A stretch of DNA of 64,000 nt from Streptomyces sp. NK08204 (GCF_020400585.1 NZ_JAINVF010000002.1:1-64000); one strand, 5' to 3'. Shown: positions 1-10,743, counted from the stretch's first letter. The notes: generated from the letters alone by a model not told the origin. Numbers and translations: made by a program.

Positions 1-9
1 AAATTGTGA

Positions 10-52
10 AAGGGCGGACCCTGAACTTCGGTTCATGGTCCGCCCTTTTTTT
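10..52 (+). terminator. Strong intrinsic terminator with UUCG tetraloop
   Basis: The arms AAGGGCGGACC and GGTCCGCCCTT pair perfectly. Inside them TGAAC and GTTCA pair around a TTCG tetraloop, with one C/T mismatch between the two helices. A run of seven T follows the descending arm. This is a textbook rho-independent terminator on the plus strand and must serve a gene left of the window. It also limits how far upstream the next gene can start. Confidence 0.9.
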
Positions 53-98
53 GGTTTGCGTAACGCGTCGTTCACGTTGCGCCCCGAGCATCCAGCAC

Positions 99-776
99 AT
101 GGGTACTGCTGCAATGCTCAGGGCCGCCGGCGTCGGAGTCGGTGACGAGGTCGTCGTACCAGCCTTCGGGAACGTCGAGATCGCCGAGGCCGTGACCCTG
201 GCGGGCGCGCTCCCGGTGTTCGCCGACATAGATCCCGTCACCTACTGCCTGGACCCTTCCTCCGTGGAAGCGTCCATAACCTCCCACACAGCAGCCGTCG
301 TTGTCGTACACCGCTTCGGACGGCGTGCGGACATCGGGCGGTTGCACGCACTCGGGCGGCGTCATGAGCTGCTGGTGCTGGAGCGGGGCGAGTCCGAGGC
401 GCCGTACGACGAGATCGCCCAGCGCAGGGAGCGGGCCGCGTACCTCGACAGCAAGCTCAAGGGCGTACGGACACCGGACGGCGGCGACGGGCACACCTAT
501 CAGCAGTACGTCGTGCGTGTGTCCGGCAACGGCCGGCCGGACCGGGACGCCTTCGCTCGGGCCCTGCGCGCCAGGGGGGTCGAGTGTCGGGTGCCCGTGA
601 AGACACCCGTGCACCGGTTGCCCGAGTTCCGGCGCTGTGTGACGCTGCCGGAAACGGAACAGGCCGCAGACGAGACGCTGGCCCTGCCCGTGGAGGCCAC
701 GCTCACGAAGCGGGAGATGCAGCGGATCGTGTCCGCCTGCAACGCCCTCGGAGGACTGCTCCAGCCCGCCTTCTGA
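99..776 (+). CDS. Shortened DegT/DnrJ/EryC1-like protein, probably catalytically inactive
   Basis: The N-terminal part (MGTAAMLRAAGVGVGDEV, then VVPAF and PVFADIDP) matches the start of the PLP-dependent sugar aminotransferase fold of the DegT family, and the C-terminal part (TYQQYVVRV, ECRVPVKTPVHRLPEF) matches its end. Family members are usually about 370 residues; this one is about 225. The central segment that normally carries the PLP-binding lysine (SFxxTKN-type motif) is missing. The ATG was chosen because it starts just before the conserved GTAA motif, but the frame is open further left and a TTG at position 51 is an alternative. The terminator at 10-52 argues against anything earlier. 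No obvious Shine-Dalgarno sequence precedes the ATG. I infer a non-catalytic or regulatory paralogue. tRNA-Thr lies downstream on the same strand. Confidence 0.6.
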   Translation: MGTAAMLRAAGVGVGDEVVVPAFGNVEIAEAVTLAGALPVFADIDPVTYCLDPSSVEASITSHTAAVVVVHRFGRRADIGRLHALGRRHELLVLERGESEAPYDEIAQRRERAAYLDSKLKGVRTPDGGDGHTYQQYVVRVSGNGRPDRDAFARALRARGVECRVPVKTPVHRLPEFRRCVTLPETEQAADETLALPVEATLTKREMQRIVSACNALGGLLQPAF

Positions 777-871
777 CCGTACACCGTCGGTCGCCGAACG
801 AATTTGGGAAATCGCGCCTGTTCAGGGTATGGTTTTCCTGTCGCCGCGAGGGAAACCTCGAAAACGACAAG

Positions 872-944
872 GCCCCTATAGCTCAGTCGGCAGAGCGTCT
901 CCATGGTAAGGAGAAGGTCAACGGTTCGATTCCGTTTGGGGGCT
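872..944 (+). tRNA. tRNA-Thr (anticodon GGT)
   Basis: A full cloverleaf can be drawn. The acceptor stem is GCCCCTA with TGGGGGC, the D arm is GCTC/GAGC, and the anticodon stem TCTCC/GGAGA has the loop ATGGTAA, giving anticodon GGT. The T arm is AACGG-TTCGATT-CCGTT. The discriminator base is T, and the 3' CCA is not encoded, as is common in Streptomyces. A terminator hairpin follows directly. Confidence 0.95.
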
Positions 945-950
945 CGACAA

Positions 951-982
951 AAAGGCTCCACCCTAAAGGGTGGGGCCTTTTC
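951..982 (+). terminator. Terminator of tRNA-Thr
   Basis: The 13-bp arms AAAGGCTCCACCC and GGGTGGGGCCTTT (one G-T wobble) enclose a TAAA loop and run into TTTT. It sits a few bases past the tRNA and also faces the 3' end of the minus-strand phosphatase gene. Confidence 0.88.
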
Positions 983-1020
983 GTATGCCCGGACGGACCC
1001 GGGCGGGCGAGCCCCGGGCC

Positions 1021-3777
1021 TCAGTCCGTGGGGAGGCCCGGAACGCGCATCGCCAGAATCGCCATGTCGTCCGAGGGGGCGTCCGACGCGAAGCGTTCCA
1101 CCGCGCGCATGACGCGGGCCGCGACCGCACCGGCCGTCAGACCCGTACAGGTGGTGAGCACGTCGGCGAGGCCGTCGTCGCCCAACATACGCGTGCCCTC
1201 CCGACGCTCCGTCACGCCGTCGGTGACGCACAGCAGGACATCGCCCGGATCGAGCGTGACCGTCTGCTCGTACAGCTCCAGGTCCTCGATGACGCCGAGC
1301 AGCGGCTGTGGTTCGGCCGCCGCCATCACCGTGCCGTCCTGGCGCAGACGCAAGGGAAGCGGATGGCCGGCGCAGACCACCTTCAGCTCGGCACTGCCGT
1401 CCTCCTGCGTCCGCAACTCGCCGTACAGCAGGGTCAGGAAGCGGCTGCGGTCGCCCTCGTCGAGAATGGCGGAGTTCAGACGCTCCAGGACCGCCGGGCC
1501 GCTCAGCCCCTCGCGGGCCAGCAGACGCAGCGCGTGCCGGGCCAGGCCCGTGACCGCCGCGGCGTTCGGCCCCGTGCCGCAGACGTCGCCGATGGCGAAG
1601 CCGTAGGCCCCGTTGCCGATGGGGAAGACGTCGTAGAAGTCGCCGCCGACCTCGTTGCCCTCGCCTGCCGCGCGGTAGATGACTTCCACCTCGACACCGT
1701 CGATGTGCGGCGGGCCGGGCGGCAGCAGGCTGCGCTGGAGGGCCTGGCTGATGGCCGTGCGCTCCGAGTACAGGCGGGCGTTGTCCAGGGCCAGGGCGGC
1801 CCGGCGGGACAGGTCCTCGGCCAGTTCCAGGATTTCCTGCCGGAAGTGCTCGTCGGTGGGTTTGCCGAGGGTGAGCATGCCGATCACGCGGTTGCGCGCG
1901 ACCAGCGGCAGGACGACCGTCTCGCCGCCGACCGCGGAGGCCGTGGCGAGGGTCGGACCGATACCCGAGGAGACCTGGTGCGTGGGCCCGCCGGTCAGGC
2001 CGAGACTGCGCATCGAGCTGCGCAGGGCCGCCTGGTGCGCCACCTCACCGGGGGCCGTCCACACCCGGGCGCCGGGCGTCGGAACCGGATCGGGCGGCGG
2101 GATCTTCGAGAGCAACGACTTGATGCCGTCGATGAGTTCCTCGTCCTCGTGCAGGACGTACGACAGATACGGGTCCGAGGCCTGGTCGGCGATCGTGTAG
2201 ACAGCACACCAGGTGGCCAGGGTGGGCACCGTCATCTGGGCCATCAGGGCCAGCGTCTGGTCCCGGTCCAGGGTGCCGGCCAGCAGGTCGGAGGCCTCGA
2301 CCAGGAAGCTGAGGGAGCCACGGCGCAGCCGCTCCAGCTCGCCCAGGCGGGCCGACTCGACAGCCAGGGCGATGCGGTCGGCGGCGAACTGCAGACGCAA
2401 CGCCTCTTCGTTGGAGTACCGGCCGGGTGCCTCCGCGGCGACACCGAGGGAGCCGGTGAGGCGGCCCTCGACCTTCAGCGGGACGGTGACGACCGAGCGC
2501 ATGCCGGTGCCTGACAGCAGGGGGACGGCTCCCGGTACGGCCGCGAGGTCGTCGTGGACGGCGGGCATGCGCGCGGAGCCGTAGCGGCCGGGGCCCGCCT
2601 CGACGGGGACGCGGGCGAAGCGCTGGCGGGCGGAGGGCAGGCCGGTGGAGGCCCGGACCTCCAGCTCCGTCTCGTCGTCGGTGGCCAGCAGCAGGAACGC
2701 GGAGTCGGCGTCGAGCATGTCGCGGGCGCGTTCCACCGTGCGCTGCAGGAGGCCGTCGAGATCGTCCGGGGCGGGGGAGCCGATGAACACCTCGAAGGGG
2801 TCGGCGCTCTGGCCGTCCGGGGACGGAGCCGGGTCGGTGGCCGGGACGCGCAACGGCGTCTGCAGAACGGCGCGTTCGTGGTCCCGTACCAGGAGACAGA
2901 CGGTGGAGGGTTCGCCACCGGTGTCGCGGACCCTGAGATGGGAGGCGTACACCGGGGACACCCGGCCGTCGGCGCCGCGGATGCCGTAACTGCCCTCCCA
3001 GCGTGAGAGCTGGAGGGCCTCGGCGACGCCGGTGCCGGTGCCAGGGGTGTGCGGCCAGGCGGCGAGGTCGGTCAGGGGCTTGCCGATGACCTCGGGTGCG
3101 GGGTAGCCGAAGAGTTCCTCCGCGTCCTCGTTCCAAGCGGTGAGGGAGCCCTTCCGGTCGACCTGGAGGACGGCGACGCGGACCCGGCCGTCGGCCAGCG
3201 GGAGCAGGTCGGCGGGCAGGGAGGGGCCGGCGGCGCGGGTGCCCACGGGGCGCTCGGGCAGCGTGAGCTGGAACCAGACGTTCTTGTGGGTGGGCGTGTA
3301 GTCCACGCCCCAGCGGGAGGCGAGCGCCGCGCAGAGCTGGAGGCCGCGGCCACCCTCGCGGTCAGGGCTGCCCATGGTGGCGGGGGAGGACTGGAGCGGC
3401 ACCTCGCGCTCCGGGTAGCGGTCGGAGACCTCGATGCGTACGCCGCTCTCGGTGCGCAGGCACAGCACCTCCGCGTGCGTGCCCGCGTGGACGACGGCGT
3501 TGGTCACCAGTTCGCTGGTGAGGACGACGGCGTCGTCGACGATGTCGGCGAACCCCCAGCCCTGGAGGGTGTCCCGGACGAAGGACCGGGCGGTCGCGAC
3601 CGATCGCCCGACGGGCTCGAAGCTGGCAGCCGCGCGGGCGGTGATCACGGAACTCCTCGGCCGGTTGTCGACGTACAGGGCTGAGTGGCCGGCCGGCTCG
3701 CACCGCTGTTGCGGCATCAGCTCGCCCGTCGGCTGTGGCTCCGGGGGCTGTCCCCCGGGGATCAGTCCGGTGGTCAT
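1021..3777 (-). CDS. Multidomain PP2C (SpoIIE-type) phosphatase with HATPase, PAS and GAF domains
   Basis: About 918 residues. In order: an anti-sigma-type HATPase domain (about 50-180, N-box ELVTNAVVHA), a PAS domain (about 190-300, AWNEDAEELFGYPAPEVIGK), two GAF-like domains (about 340-480 and 500-660), and a C-terminal SpoIIE/PP2C phosphatase (about 690-915). The metal-binding aspartates are present in GGDFYD, IGDVCGTG, CVTDG and PSDDMAIL, so the phosphatase should be active. Such proteins usually phosphorylate or dephosphorylate STAS-type anti-anti-sigma factors to control stress sigma factors; which partner it serves cannot be seen here. The frame is open 34 codons upstream, but MTTGLIPGG preceded by GGAGG at about 13 nt is the best start seen. 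It is divergent from osaA. Confidence 0.85.
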   Translation of the reverse strand: MTTGLIPGGQPPEPQPTGELMPQQRCEPAGHSALYVDNRPRSSVITARAAASFEPVGRSVATARSFVRDTLQGWGFADIVDDAVVLTSELVTNAVVHAGTHAEVLCLRTESGVRIEVSDRYPEREVPLQSSPATMGSPDREGGRGLQLCAALASRWGVDYTPTHKNVWFQLTLPERPVGTRAAGPSLPADLLPLADGRVRVAVLQVDRKGSLTAWNEDAEELFGYPAPEVIGKPLTDLAAWPHTPGTGTGVAEALQLSRWEGSYGIRGADGRVSPVYASHLRVRDTGGEPSTVCLLVRDHERAVLQTPLRVPATDPAPSPDGQSADPFEVFIGSPAPDDLDGLLQRTVERARDMLDADSAFLLLATDDETELEVRASTGLPSARQRFARVPVEAGPGRYGSARMPAVHDDLAAVPGAVPLLSGTGMRSVVTVPLKVEGRLTGSLGVAAEAPGRYSNEEALRLQFAADRIALAVESARLGELERLRRGSLSFLVEASDLLAGTLDRDQTLALMAQMTVPTLATWCAVYTIADQASDPYLSYVLHEDEELIDGIKSLLSKIPPPDPVPTPGARVWTAPGEVAHQAALRSSMRSLGLTGGPTHQVSSGIGPTLATASAVGGETVVLPLVARNRVIGMLTLGKPTDEHFRQEILELAEDLSRRAALALDNARLYSERTAISQALQRSLLPPGPPHIDGVEVEVIYRAAGEGNEVGGDFYDVFPIGNGAYGFAIGDVCGTGPNAAAVTGLARHALRLLAREGLSGPAVLERLNSAILDEGDRSRFLTLLYGELRTQEDGSAELKVVCAGHPLPLRLRQDGTVMAAAEPQPLLGVIEDLELYEQTVTLDPGDVLLCVTDGVTERREGTRMLGDDGLADVLTTCTGLTAGAVAARVMRAVERFASDAPSDDMAILAMRVPGLPTD

Positions 3778-4185
3778 GGTCTGGGCCGCCCCTCCGATGC
3801 CCGCTCGTGCTCGTACCACCGCCCAGGCCGGACGGACCGGTGCAGCTGGACAGCCGCATGCAAGGTTACTTACCTTCACCGTCCGAGCGGACGCCGGTCG
3901 CCGGTGTTTACCCCCCAGGGTGTGCGGACGATGCGTGAAGCTGCCGAACTGTTATGGCCTGGTTCGGCGGGGGTGAAACACTGGGCAAGCTTCTGATGAA
4001 GGTCGGGTTGGCTTGCGTGTGTTCCGTGTAGGACGGGCAGCAGCACGTGGTGTGGCTGGATCTCGTCTGGCAGAAATACGCAGCAGTAACCGCTACCCGG
4101 AAGTAGCCGGTATGCCGAGTGAACGGCGTGCCGGGCCGAGTGGCCGAGCAGAGCCGTAACGGTCGACCCCTGCGGGAGGGACACA
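3778..4185. other. Divergent intergenic region between the SpoIIE-type phosphatase gene and osaA
   Basis: No convincing gene lies here. An imperfect 11-bp hairpin (4107-4117 with 4124-4134, two wobble pairs, loop AGTGAA) falls about 50 nt before osaA and would sit in its 5' UTR. I could not assign -35/-10 elements with confidence in either direction. Confidence 0.5.
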
Positions 4186-7100
4186 GTGGAGTCTGGCGCA
4201 GCGACGCGGGGCACGAGGACGCGCGCGAAAGGCGGACCGTCCCTGGGCAAGAGCGGTGGCACCACCGCCGTGGACACGGCTGCCCTGAACCGGCTGATGG
4301 CAGCTCTGGTGGCGATGCGCGACGGCAACTTCCGCAAGCGGCTCACGGTGTCCGGTGACGGCGTGATGTCGGAGATCGCGGCGGTCTTCAACGAAGTGGC
4401 CGACCGCAACATGCATCTGACGGGCGAGCTGTCGAGGGTGCGGCGCATGGTCGGGCGGGAGGGAAAGCTCACGGAGCGGCTGGAGACGGGCGTCTGCGAG
4501 GGTTCCTGGGCGGCTGCCATCGACGCCTCCAACGCGCTGGTCGACGATCTCGTATGGCCGGTTTCCGAGGTCAGTCGGGTGCTGACGGCGGTGGCCGAGG
4601 GTGATCTGTCGCCGCGGATGGACCTGCGTACGCAGGCCCCGGACGGCACCGGGCATCCGCTGCGCGGTGAGTTCCTGAAGGTCGGCCGTACCGTCAACAA
4701 CCTGGTCGACCAGCTCTCGACGTTCACGGACGAGGTCACGCGCGTGGCCAGCGAGGTCGGCACCGAGGGCAAGCTCGGCGGTCAGGCGCGGGTGCGCGGG
4801 ATGTCGGGTTCGTGGAAGGACCTGACCGAGTCCGTCAACACGATGGCGAACCGGCTGACGGCGCAGGTACGGGACATCGCCCTGGTGACGACAGCCGTGG
4901 CCCGGGGCGACCTGTCGCGCAAGGTGACCGTTCATGTCGCCGGCGAGATGCTGGAGCTGAAGAACACCGTCAACACGATGGTGGAGCAGCTGTCCTCGTT
5001 CTCGTCCGAGGTGACCCGGGTGGCCCGCGAGGTCGGCACCGAGGGCATCCTCGGCGGGCAGGCGCAAGTGCCCGGGGTCGCGGGCGTCTGGAAGGAACTG
5101 ACCGACTCCGTCAACACGATGGCGGGCAACCTGACCGCTCAGGTGCGGGGGATCTCCCAGGTCACCACGGCGGTCGCCAACGGCGACCTGTCGCAGAAGG
5201 TGACGGTTCCGGCGCGCGGTGAGGTCGCGCAGCTCGCTGAGACGATCAACCAGATGACCGAGACGCTGCGGATCTTCGCGGACGAGGTCACGCGCGTGGC
5301 GAACGAGGTTGGCGGGGAGGGCCGGCTCGGCGGTCAGGCGAACGTGCCGGGCGCGGCGGGCACGTGGAAGGACCTGACCGACTCCGTCAACACGGTGTTC
5401 CGGAACCTGACCACGCAGGTGCGGGACATCGCGGCGGTGACGACGGCCGTGGCGAGCGGTGACCTGTCCCAGAAGGTCACCGTGGACGTGGCCGGCGAGA
5501 TGCTGGAGCTGAAGAACACCGTCAACGGCATGGTGGACCAGCTGTCGGCGTTCGGTGCGGAGGTGACCCGGGTCGCGCGGGAGATCGGCGTCGAGGGCGA
5601 GCTCGGCGGCCAGGCGCAGGTGTCGGGCGCGGCCGGTACCTGGAAGGACCTGACGGACTCCGTCAACACTGCATTCCGCAACCTCACCGGTCAGGTGCGC
5701 AACATCGCCCAGGTGACGACGGCGGTGGCGAACGGCGACCTCTCCCAGAAGGTCACCGTGGACGTCTCCGGCGAGATGCTCCAGCTGAAGAACACCGTCA
5801 ACACGATGGTGGACCAGCTGTCGAGCTTCGCCGACCAGGTGACCCGGATGGCGCGGGACGTGGGCACGGAGGGCCGACTGGGCGGTCAGGCCCGGGTGGA
5901 CGGCGTGTCGGGCACCTGGAAGGAGCTGACGGACTCCGTCAACTTCATGGCCGGCAACCTGACTTCCCAGGTGCGGCAGATCGCCCAGGTGACGACGGCC
6001 GTGGCGCGCGGTGACCTGTCCCAGAAGATCGACGTCGACGCGCGCGGCGAGATTCTCGAGCTGAAGAACACCATCAACACGATGGTCGACCAGCTGTCCG
6101 CCTTCGCCGACCAGGTCACCCGGGTCGCCCGTGACGTGGGCACCGAGGGGCGGCTCGGCGGTCAGGCGCAGGTGCCGGGCGTGGCCGGTGTGTGGCGGGA
6201 CCTGACCGACTCCGTGAACGGCATGGCGGGCAACCTGACCGCCCAGGTGCGCAACATCGCCCAGGTCGCCACCGCTGTGGCGCGCGGTGACCTGTCCCAG
6301 AAGATCACCGTGGACGCCCGCGGGGAGATCCTGGAGCTGAAGAACACCCTGAACACGATGGTCGACCAGCTGTCGTCGTTCGCCCAGGAGGTCACACGTG
6401 TGGCCCGTGAGGTGGGCACGGAGGGCATCCTCGGAGGTCAGGCCGAGGTCCAGGGCGTCTCCGGCACCTGGAAGGACCTCACGCAGTCCGTGAACTTCAT
6501 GGCGAACAACCTGACGATCCAGGTGCGCAACATCGCCGAGGTCACGACCGCGGTCGCCAAGGGCGACCTGTCCAAGAAGATCACCGTTGACGCCAAGGGC
6601 GAGATTCTTGAGCTGGTCACGACGGTCAACACCATGGTTGATCAGCTGTCCAGCTTTGCCGAGCAGGTGCTCCGCGTGGCCCGTGAGGTGGGCACCGAGG
6701 GCATCCTGGGCGGACAGGCGCACGTGCCGGGCGTCACCGGCATCTGGAAGGACCTGAGCAACAACGTCAACCTGATGGCCAACAACCTGACCATGCAGGT
6801 GCGCAACATCTCGCAGGTGGCGGCGGCGGTCGCCAACGGCGACCTGACCCGGCAGGTGACGATCGAGGCCCGCGGCGAGGTCGCCCAGCTCGCCGACACC
6901 ATCAACACGATGGTCAAGACGCTGAGTTCGTTCGCCGACCAGGTCACCAAGGTGGCCCGTGAGGTGGGCACGGACGGCATCCTGGGCGGGCAGGCGCACG
7001 TGCCGGGTGTGGCGGGCACGTGGAAGGACCTCACCGAGTCCGTGAACCAGATGGCGTCCAACCTGACCGGTCAGGTGCGCAACATCGCCATGGTCACCAC

Positions 7101-9642
7101 GGCGATCGCCAAGGGTGACCTGACGAAGAAGATCGACATTGACGCGCGCGGTGAGATCCTTGAGCTGAAGACGACGATCAACACGATGGTTGACCAGCTG
7201 TCCAGCTTCGCCGAGGAGGTCACGCGCGTGGCCCGCGAGGTGGGCACCGAGGGGCAGCTCGGCGGCCAGGCACGCGTGCGTGACGTCGACGGCACCTGGC
7301 GCGACCTCACCGAGTCGGTGAACGAGATGGCCGGGAACCTGACCCGGCAGGTGCGTGCCATCGCGCGCGTGGCGACCGCGGTGACCCGCGGCGACCTGAA
7401 CCTGAAGATCGACGTCGACGCGTCCGGCGAGATCCAGGAACTGCAGGACTACATCAACAAGATGATCGCCAACCTGCGCGACACCACGATCGCCAACAAG
7501 GAGCAGGACTGGCTCAAGGGCAACCTCGCCCGTATCTCGGCGCTGATGCAGGGCCGCCGCGACCTGGACGACGTCGCCTCCCTGATCATGAGCGAACTGA
7601 CGCCGGTGGTCTCCGCGCAGCACGGCGCCTTCTTCCTGGCGATGCCGACCGTCGACGGCAAGGACGTGGGTGACGGCAAGGAGAGCTACGAGCTGCGGAT
7701 GCTGGGCTCGTACGGCTATTCGATGGGTTCCATGCCGACGTCGTTCCGCCCCGGCGAGGCGCTGATCGGAACCGCCGCCCAGGAGAAGCGCACGATCCTG
7801 GTGGACAGGGCGCCCAGCGGTTACCTGAAGATCTCCTCGGGGCTCGGCGAGGCCCCGCCCGCGCAGGTGATCGTGCTGCCGGTGCTCTTCGAGGGCAAGG
7901 TGCTCGGCGTGATCGAGCTGGCTTCCTTCACGCCGTTCACGCAGATCCAGAAGGACTTCCTCAACCAGATCGCCGAGATGATCGCGACGAGCGTCAACAC
8001 CATCTCGGTCAACACCAAGACCGAGCAGCTGCTGAAGCAGTCGCAGGAGCTGACCGAGCAGCTGCGTGAGCGATCCGCCGAGTTGGAGAACCGGCAGAAG
8101 GCCCTCCAGGCCTCCAACGCCGAACTGGAGGAGAAGGCCGAGCTGCTGGCCCGGCAGAACCGGGACATCGAGGTGAAGAACACCGAGATCGAGGAGGCCC
8201 GGCAGGTCCTGGAGGAGCGTGCCGAGCAGCTCGCGGTGTCGATGCGTTACAAGAGCGAGTTCCTCGCCAACATGTCGCACGAGCTGCGTACGCCGCTCAA
8301 CTCGCTGCTGATCCTGGCCAAGCTGCTCGCCGACAACGCCGAGGGCAACCTCTCGCCGAAGCAGGTGGAGTTCGCCGAGACCATCCACGGCGCCGGCTCC
8401 GACCTGCTCCAGCTGATCAACGACATCCTGGACCTGTCGAAGGTCGAGGCGGGCAAGATGGACGTCTCCCCGACGCGCATCGCGCTCGTCCAGCTCGTGG
8501 ACTACGTGGAGGCCACCTTCCGGCCGCTGACCGCGGAGAAGGGCCTGGACCTGTCCGTGCGCGTCTCCCCGGAGCTGCCCGCGACCCTGCACACCGACGA
8601 GCAGCGCCTCCTGCAGGTGCTGCGCAACCTGCTGTCCAACGCGGTGAAGTTCACCGACTCCGGGTCGGTGGAGCTGGTGATCCGGCCCGCGAGCGCGGAT
8701 GTGCCGCAGACCATCCGGGAGCAGCTGCTCGAGGCCGGTTCGCTGACCGATCCGGACGCGCCGCTGATCGCCTTCTCGGTGACCGACACCGGCATCGGCA
8801 TCGCGGCGGGCAAGATGCGGGTGATCTTCGAGGCGTTCAAGCAGGCGGACGGTACGACCAGCCGCAAGTACGGCGGCACCGGACTCGGCCTGTCGATCTC
8901 CCGGGAGATCGCGCAGCTGCTCGGCGGTGAGATCCACGCGCAGAGCGAGCCGGGCCGCGGTTCGACGTTCACGCTGTACCTGCCGCTGCACCCGAGCGAA
9001 CTGCCGCCGCAGGGCTACCAGCAGTCCGTGCCGCCGCTGGAGGCCGGCGAGCTGGTCGCCTCCGAGACCCGGCTGTCCTCGGAGCTGTCCGCCGTGGAGA
9101 TCGAGATGCCGGCCGAGGTGAAGTCGTACCGGGAGACGCAGAACGGTCCCGCCGCGCTCTTCAGGCGCCGCCGCCGGGGCCTGCCGCAGGGTGAGTACCG
9201 GCCCGAGCCGTGGTCGGCGCTGCCCGAGCAGGAGAGCGGACCGCAGCCGGGCCGCTCGGTGCGGTTCCACGGGGAGAAGGTGCTGATCGTCGACGACGAC
9301 ATCCGTAACGTCTTCGCGCTCACCAGCGTCCTGGAACAGCACGGGCTGTCGGTGCTGTACGCCGAGAACGGCCGTGAGGGCATCGAGGTGCTGGAGCAGC
9401 ACGACGACGTGGCGGTCGTGCTGATGGACATCATGATGCCCGAGATGGACGGGTATGCCACGACCACGGCGATCCGCAGGATGCCGCAGTTCGCCGGGCT
9501 GCCGATCATCGCGCTGACCGCGAAGGCGATGAAGGGCGACCGGGAGAAGGCGATCGAGTCGGGCGCCTCCGACTACGTGACCAAGCCGGTCGACCCGGAT
9601 CATCTGCTGACGGTCATGGGGCAGTGGATGGGGGCGGAGTGA
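4186..9642 (+). CDS. osaA: Hybrid sensor histidine kinase with a long HAMP repeat array (OsaA)
   Basis: 1818 residues, starting at GTG 6 nt after GGGAGGG. Residues about 122-1097 are a tandem series of HAMP-type units of about 92 residues, each with a version of QVRxIAxVTTAVAxGDLS and LGGQAxVxGVxGxWKDLT. A GAF-like domain (about 1110-1280), a coiled coil (about 1280-1350), HisKA with [14 protein letters not shown] (phospho-acceptor H1365), HATPase_c (about 1480-1600) and a C-terminal receiver (acceptor D1748 in VVLMDIMMP) follow. There is no membrane segment, so it should be cytoplasmic. In S. coelicolor the homologous OsaA kinase with OsaB is known for osmotic adaptation; I rely on architecture and the adjacent osaB-like gene for the name. 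Confidence 0.9.
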   Translation: MESGAATRGTRTRAKGGPSLGKSGGTTAVDTAALNRLMAALVAMRDGNFRKRLTVSGDGVMSEIAAVFNEVADRNMHLTGELSRVRRMVGREGKLTERLETGVCEGSWAAAIDASNALVDDLVWPVSEVSRVLTAVAEGDLSPRMDLRTQAPDGTGHPLRGEFLKVGRTVNNLVDQLSTFTDEVTRVASEVGTEGKLGGQARVRGMSGSWKDLTESVNTMANRLTAQVRDIALVTTAVARGDLSRKVTVHVAGEMLELKNTVNTMVEQLSSFSSEVTRVAREVGTEGILGGQAQVPGVAGVWKELTDSVNTMAGNLTAQVRGISQVTTAVANGDLSQKVTVPARGEVAQLAETINQMTETLRIFADEVTRVANEVGGEGRLGGQANVPGAAGTWKDLTDSVNTVFRNLTTQVRDIAAVTTAVASGDLSQKVTVDVAGEMLELKNTVNGMVDQLSAFGAEVTRVAREIGVEGELGGQAQVSGAAGTWKDLTDSVNTAFRNLTGQVRNIAQVTTAVANGDLSQKVTVDVSGEMLQLKNTVNTMVDQLSSFADQVTRMARDVGTEGRLGGQARVDGVSGTWKELTDSVNFMAGNLTSQVRQIAQVTTAVARGDLSQKIDVDARGEILELKNTINTMVDQLSAFADQVTRVARDVGTEGRLGGQAQVPGVAGVWRDLTDSVNGMAGNLTAQVRNIAQVATAVARGDLSQKITVDARGEILELKNTLNTMVDQLSSFAQEVTRVAREVGTEGILGGQAEVQGVSGTWKDLTQSVNFMANNLTIQVRNIAEVTTAVAKGDLSKKITVDAKGEILELVTTVNTMVDQLSSFAEQVLRVAREVGTEGILGGQAHVPGVTGIWKDLSNNVNLMANNLTMQVRNISQVAAAVANGDLTRQVTIEARGEVAQLADTINTMVKTLSSFADQVTKVAREVGTDGILGGQAHVPGVAGTWKDLTESVNQMASNLTGQVRNIAMVTTAIAKGDLTKKIDIDARGEILELKTTINTMVDQLSSFAEEVTRVAREVGTEGQLGGQARVRDVDGTWRDLTESVNEMAGNLTRQVRAIARVATAVTRGDLNLKIDVDASGEIQELQDYINKMIANLRDTTIANKEQDWLKGNLARISALMQGRRDLDDVASLIMSELTPVVSAQHGAFFLAMPTVDGKDVGDGKESYELRMLGSYGYSMGSMPTSFRPGEALIGTAAQEKRTILVDRAPSGYLKISSGLGEAPPAQVIVLPVLFEGKVLGVIELASFTPFTQIQKDFLNQIAEMIATSVNTISVNTKTEQLLKQSQELTEQLRERSAELENRQKALQASNAELEEKAELLARQNRDIEVKNTEIEEARQVLEERAEQLAVSMRYKSEFLANMSHELRTPLNSLLILAKLLADNAEGNLSPKQVEFAETIHGAGSDLLQLINDILDLSKVEAGKMDVSPTRIALVQLVDYVEATFRPLTAEKGLDLSVRVSPELPATLHTDEQRLLQVLRNLLSNAVKFTDSGSVELVIRPASADVPQTIREQLLEAGSLTDPDAPLIAFSVTDTGIGIAAGKMRVIFEAFKQADGTTSRKYGGTGLGLSISREIAQLLGGEIHAQSEPGRGSTFTLYLPLHPSELPPQGYQQSVPPLEAGELVASETRLSSELSAVEIEMPAEVKSYRETQNGPAALFRRRRRGLPQGEYRPEPWSALPEQESGPQPGRSVRFHGEKVLIVDDDIRNVFALTSVLEQHGLSVLYAENGREGIEVLEQHDDVAVVLMDIMMPEMDGYATTTAIRRMPQFAGLPIIALTAKAMKGDREKAIESGASDYVTKPVDPDHLLTVMGQWMGAE
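4549..7476 (+). repeat. About eleven tandem 276-bp HAMP-coding repeats inside osaA
   Basis: Units of 92 codons recur in frame, recognisable by CAGGTGCG-NAACATC and by GGCGGTCAGGC motifs near each unit boundary. The first and last units are the most diverged; units in the middle are close at DNA level too. One further degenerate unit can be seen before the array. The pattern is coding duplication, not a CRISPR or intergenic repeat. Confidence 0.85.
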
Positions 9643-9851
9643 GGGAAGCCGGTGAGGCGCCTGGGCGAGGGAACTTTCCGGCCGGCGGTGGACGTTGCCG
9701 GAACGCCGGGTGTGTGCGCAGCCGTCGGCGCGCAACCGCCGGAAGGGCGATGGAATCTGGCATTCCGGGAACCTTCGGGGCTCTGCCCCCGTTTCCCCTA
9801 TGTGCACAGTGACATCGCGGTGACAGGGTGTGGCGACAGGCGGGGTGCGGC

Positions 9852-9857
9852 TACGAT
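9852..9857 (+). promoter_or_regulatory. Possible -10 element for osaB
   Basis: TACGAT lies 82 nt before the osaB start in the 297-bp osaA-osaB spacer, which suggests osaB can be transcribed on its own. The -35 region (TGTGGC at 17-bp spacing) is poor, so this is tentative. Confidence 0.3.
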
Positions 9858-9939
9858 GACCGGCACAAGGACGGGCGGCGACAGGGAGTCGTCCCCTGGG
9901 GCGGCGCCCGGTGTACCGCCGGGGCGAGGAGGGCGGGCC

Positions 9940-10620
9940 ATGGTGCAGAAGGCCAAGATCCTCCTGGTCGATGACCGGCCGGAGAATCTGCTGGCGCTGG
10001 AGGCCATCCTCTCTGCGCTCGATCAGACGCTGGTGCGGGCATCGTCCGGGGAGGAAGCGCTCAAAGCACTGCTCACGGACGATTTCGCGGTCATCCTGCT
10101 GGACGTCCAGATGCCGGGCATGGATGGTTTCGAGACCGCCGCCCACATCAAGCGGCGCGAGCGGACCCGGGACATCCCGATCATCTTCCTCACCGCGATC
10201 AACCACGGCCCGCACCACACGTTCCGGGGCTACGCGGCGGGCGCGGTCGACTACATCTCCAAGCCGTTCGACCCGTGGGTGCTGCGCGCGAAGGTCTCGG
10301 TGTTCGTCGAGCTCTACATGAAGAACTGCCAGCTGCGGGAGCAGGCGGCGCTGCTGCGGCTCCAGCTGGAGGGCGGCGGCAAGGGTGCGGTCGCCGGCAA
10401 GGAGTCGGCCGGGCTGCTCGCCGAGCTGTCCGCGCGGCTCGCGGCCGTCGAGGAGCAGGCCGAAGCGCTGTCCAAGCAGCTGGACGACGAGTCCGCCGAC
10501 GCGGCGGCGGTCGCCACGGCGGCTCATCTGGAACGCAAGCTCACCGGGCTGCGCCGCGCGCTCGACGCCCTGGAGCCGGGTGCGGGCGGCAGCGGAGCGT
10601 CGGTGCCGACCCGGAACTGA
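9940..10620 (+). CDS. osaB: Response regulator OsaB (receiver plus coiled coil)
   Basis: 226 residues; the ATG follows GAGGAGGG by 6 nt. The N-terminal receiver domain (about 3-125) has the acidic pair in LLVDD, acceptor D55 in VILLDVQMPGMDGF, the Thr in FLTA and the Lys in YISKPFDP. The remaining 100 residues are Ala/Glu-rich and heptad-like (LREQAALLRLQLEGG, AELSARLAAVEEQAEALSK), so a coiled-coil output rather than a DNA-binding domain. It lies directly downstream of the hybrid kinase, as in the S. coelicolor osaAB pair. The upstream in-frame extension has no supporting ribosome binding site and reads through the intergenic region. Confidence 0.88.
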   Translation: MVQKAKILLVDDRPENLLALEAILSALDQTLVRASSGEEALKALLTDDFAVILLDVQMPGMDGFETAAHIKRRERTRDIPIIFLTAINHGPHHTFRGYAAGAVDYISKPFDPWVLRAKVSVFVELYMKNCQLREQAALLRLQLEGGGKGAVAGKESAGLLAELSARLAAVEEQAEALSKQLDDESADAAAVATAAHLERKLTGLRRALDALEPGAGGSGASVPTRN

Positions 10621-10730
10621 TGTGTGCAGCCGGCCCGTTGCCCATGAAGGTGCGTCAGTTCCACGCCCCGGCAAGGCCGACACGAACGGGTGAAGCCCTG
10701 GGCACACGTGTCCGCTGTCGTCTCCCCCGG

Positions 10731-10736
10731 TAACCT
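10731..10736 (+). promoter_or_regulatory. Candidate leaderless promoter -10 of ftsK
   Basis: TAACCT ends 7 nt before the ftsK ATG, with no Shine-Dalgarno sequence between. This geometry predicts transcription starting at or next to the A of the start codon. Confidence 0.5.
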
Positions 10737-10743
10737 CACACCC

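Noticed and set aside
4549..7476. Regular repeats considered as a CRISPR-like or mobile array
   Set aside because: The 276-bp period keeps a reading frame and encodes HAMP-type units, with no unique spacers.
4093..10707. A very long open frame (about 2200 codons) on the minus strand opposite osaA and osaB
   Set aside because: It mirrors the repeat-rich, GC-biased sense genes, has His/Arg/Leu-rich low-complexity translation without domains, and the sense strand has clear genes with ribosome binding sites.
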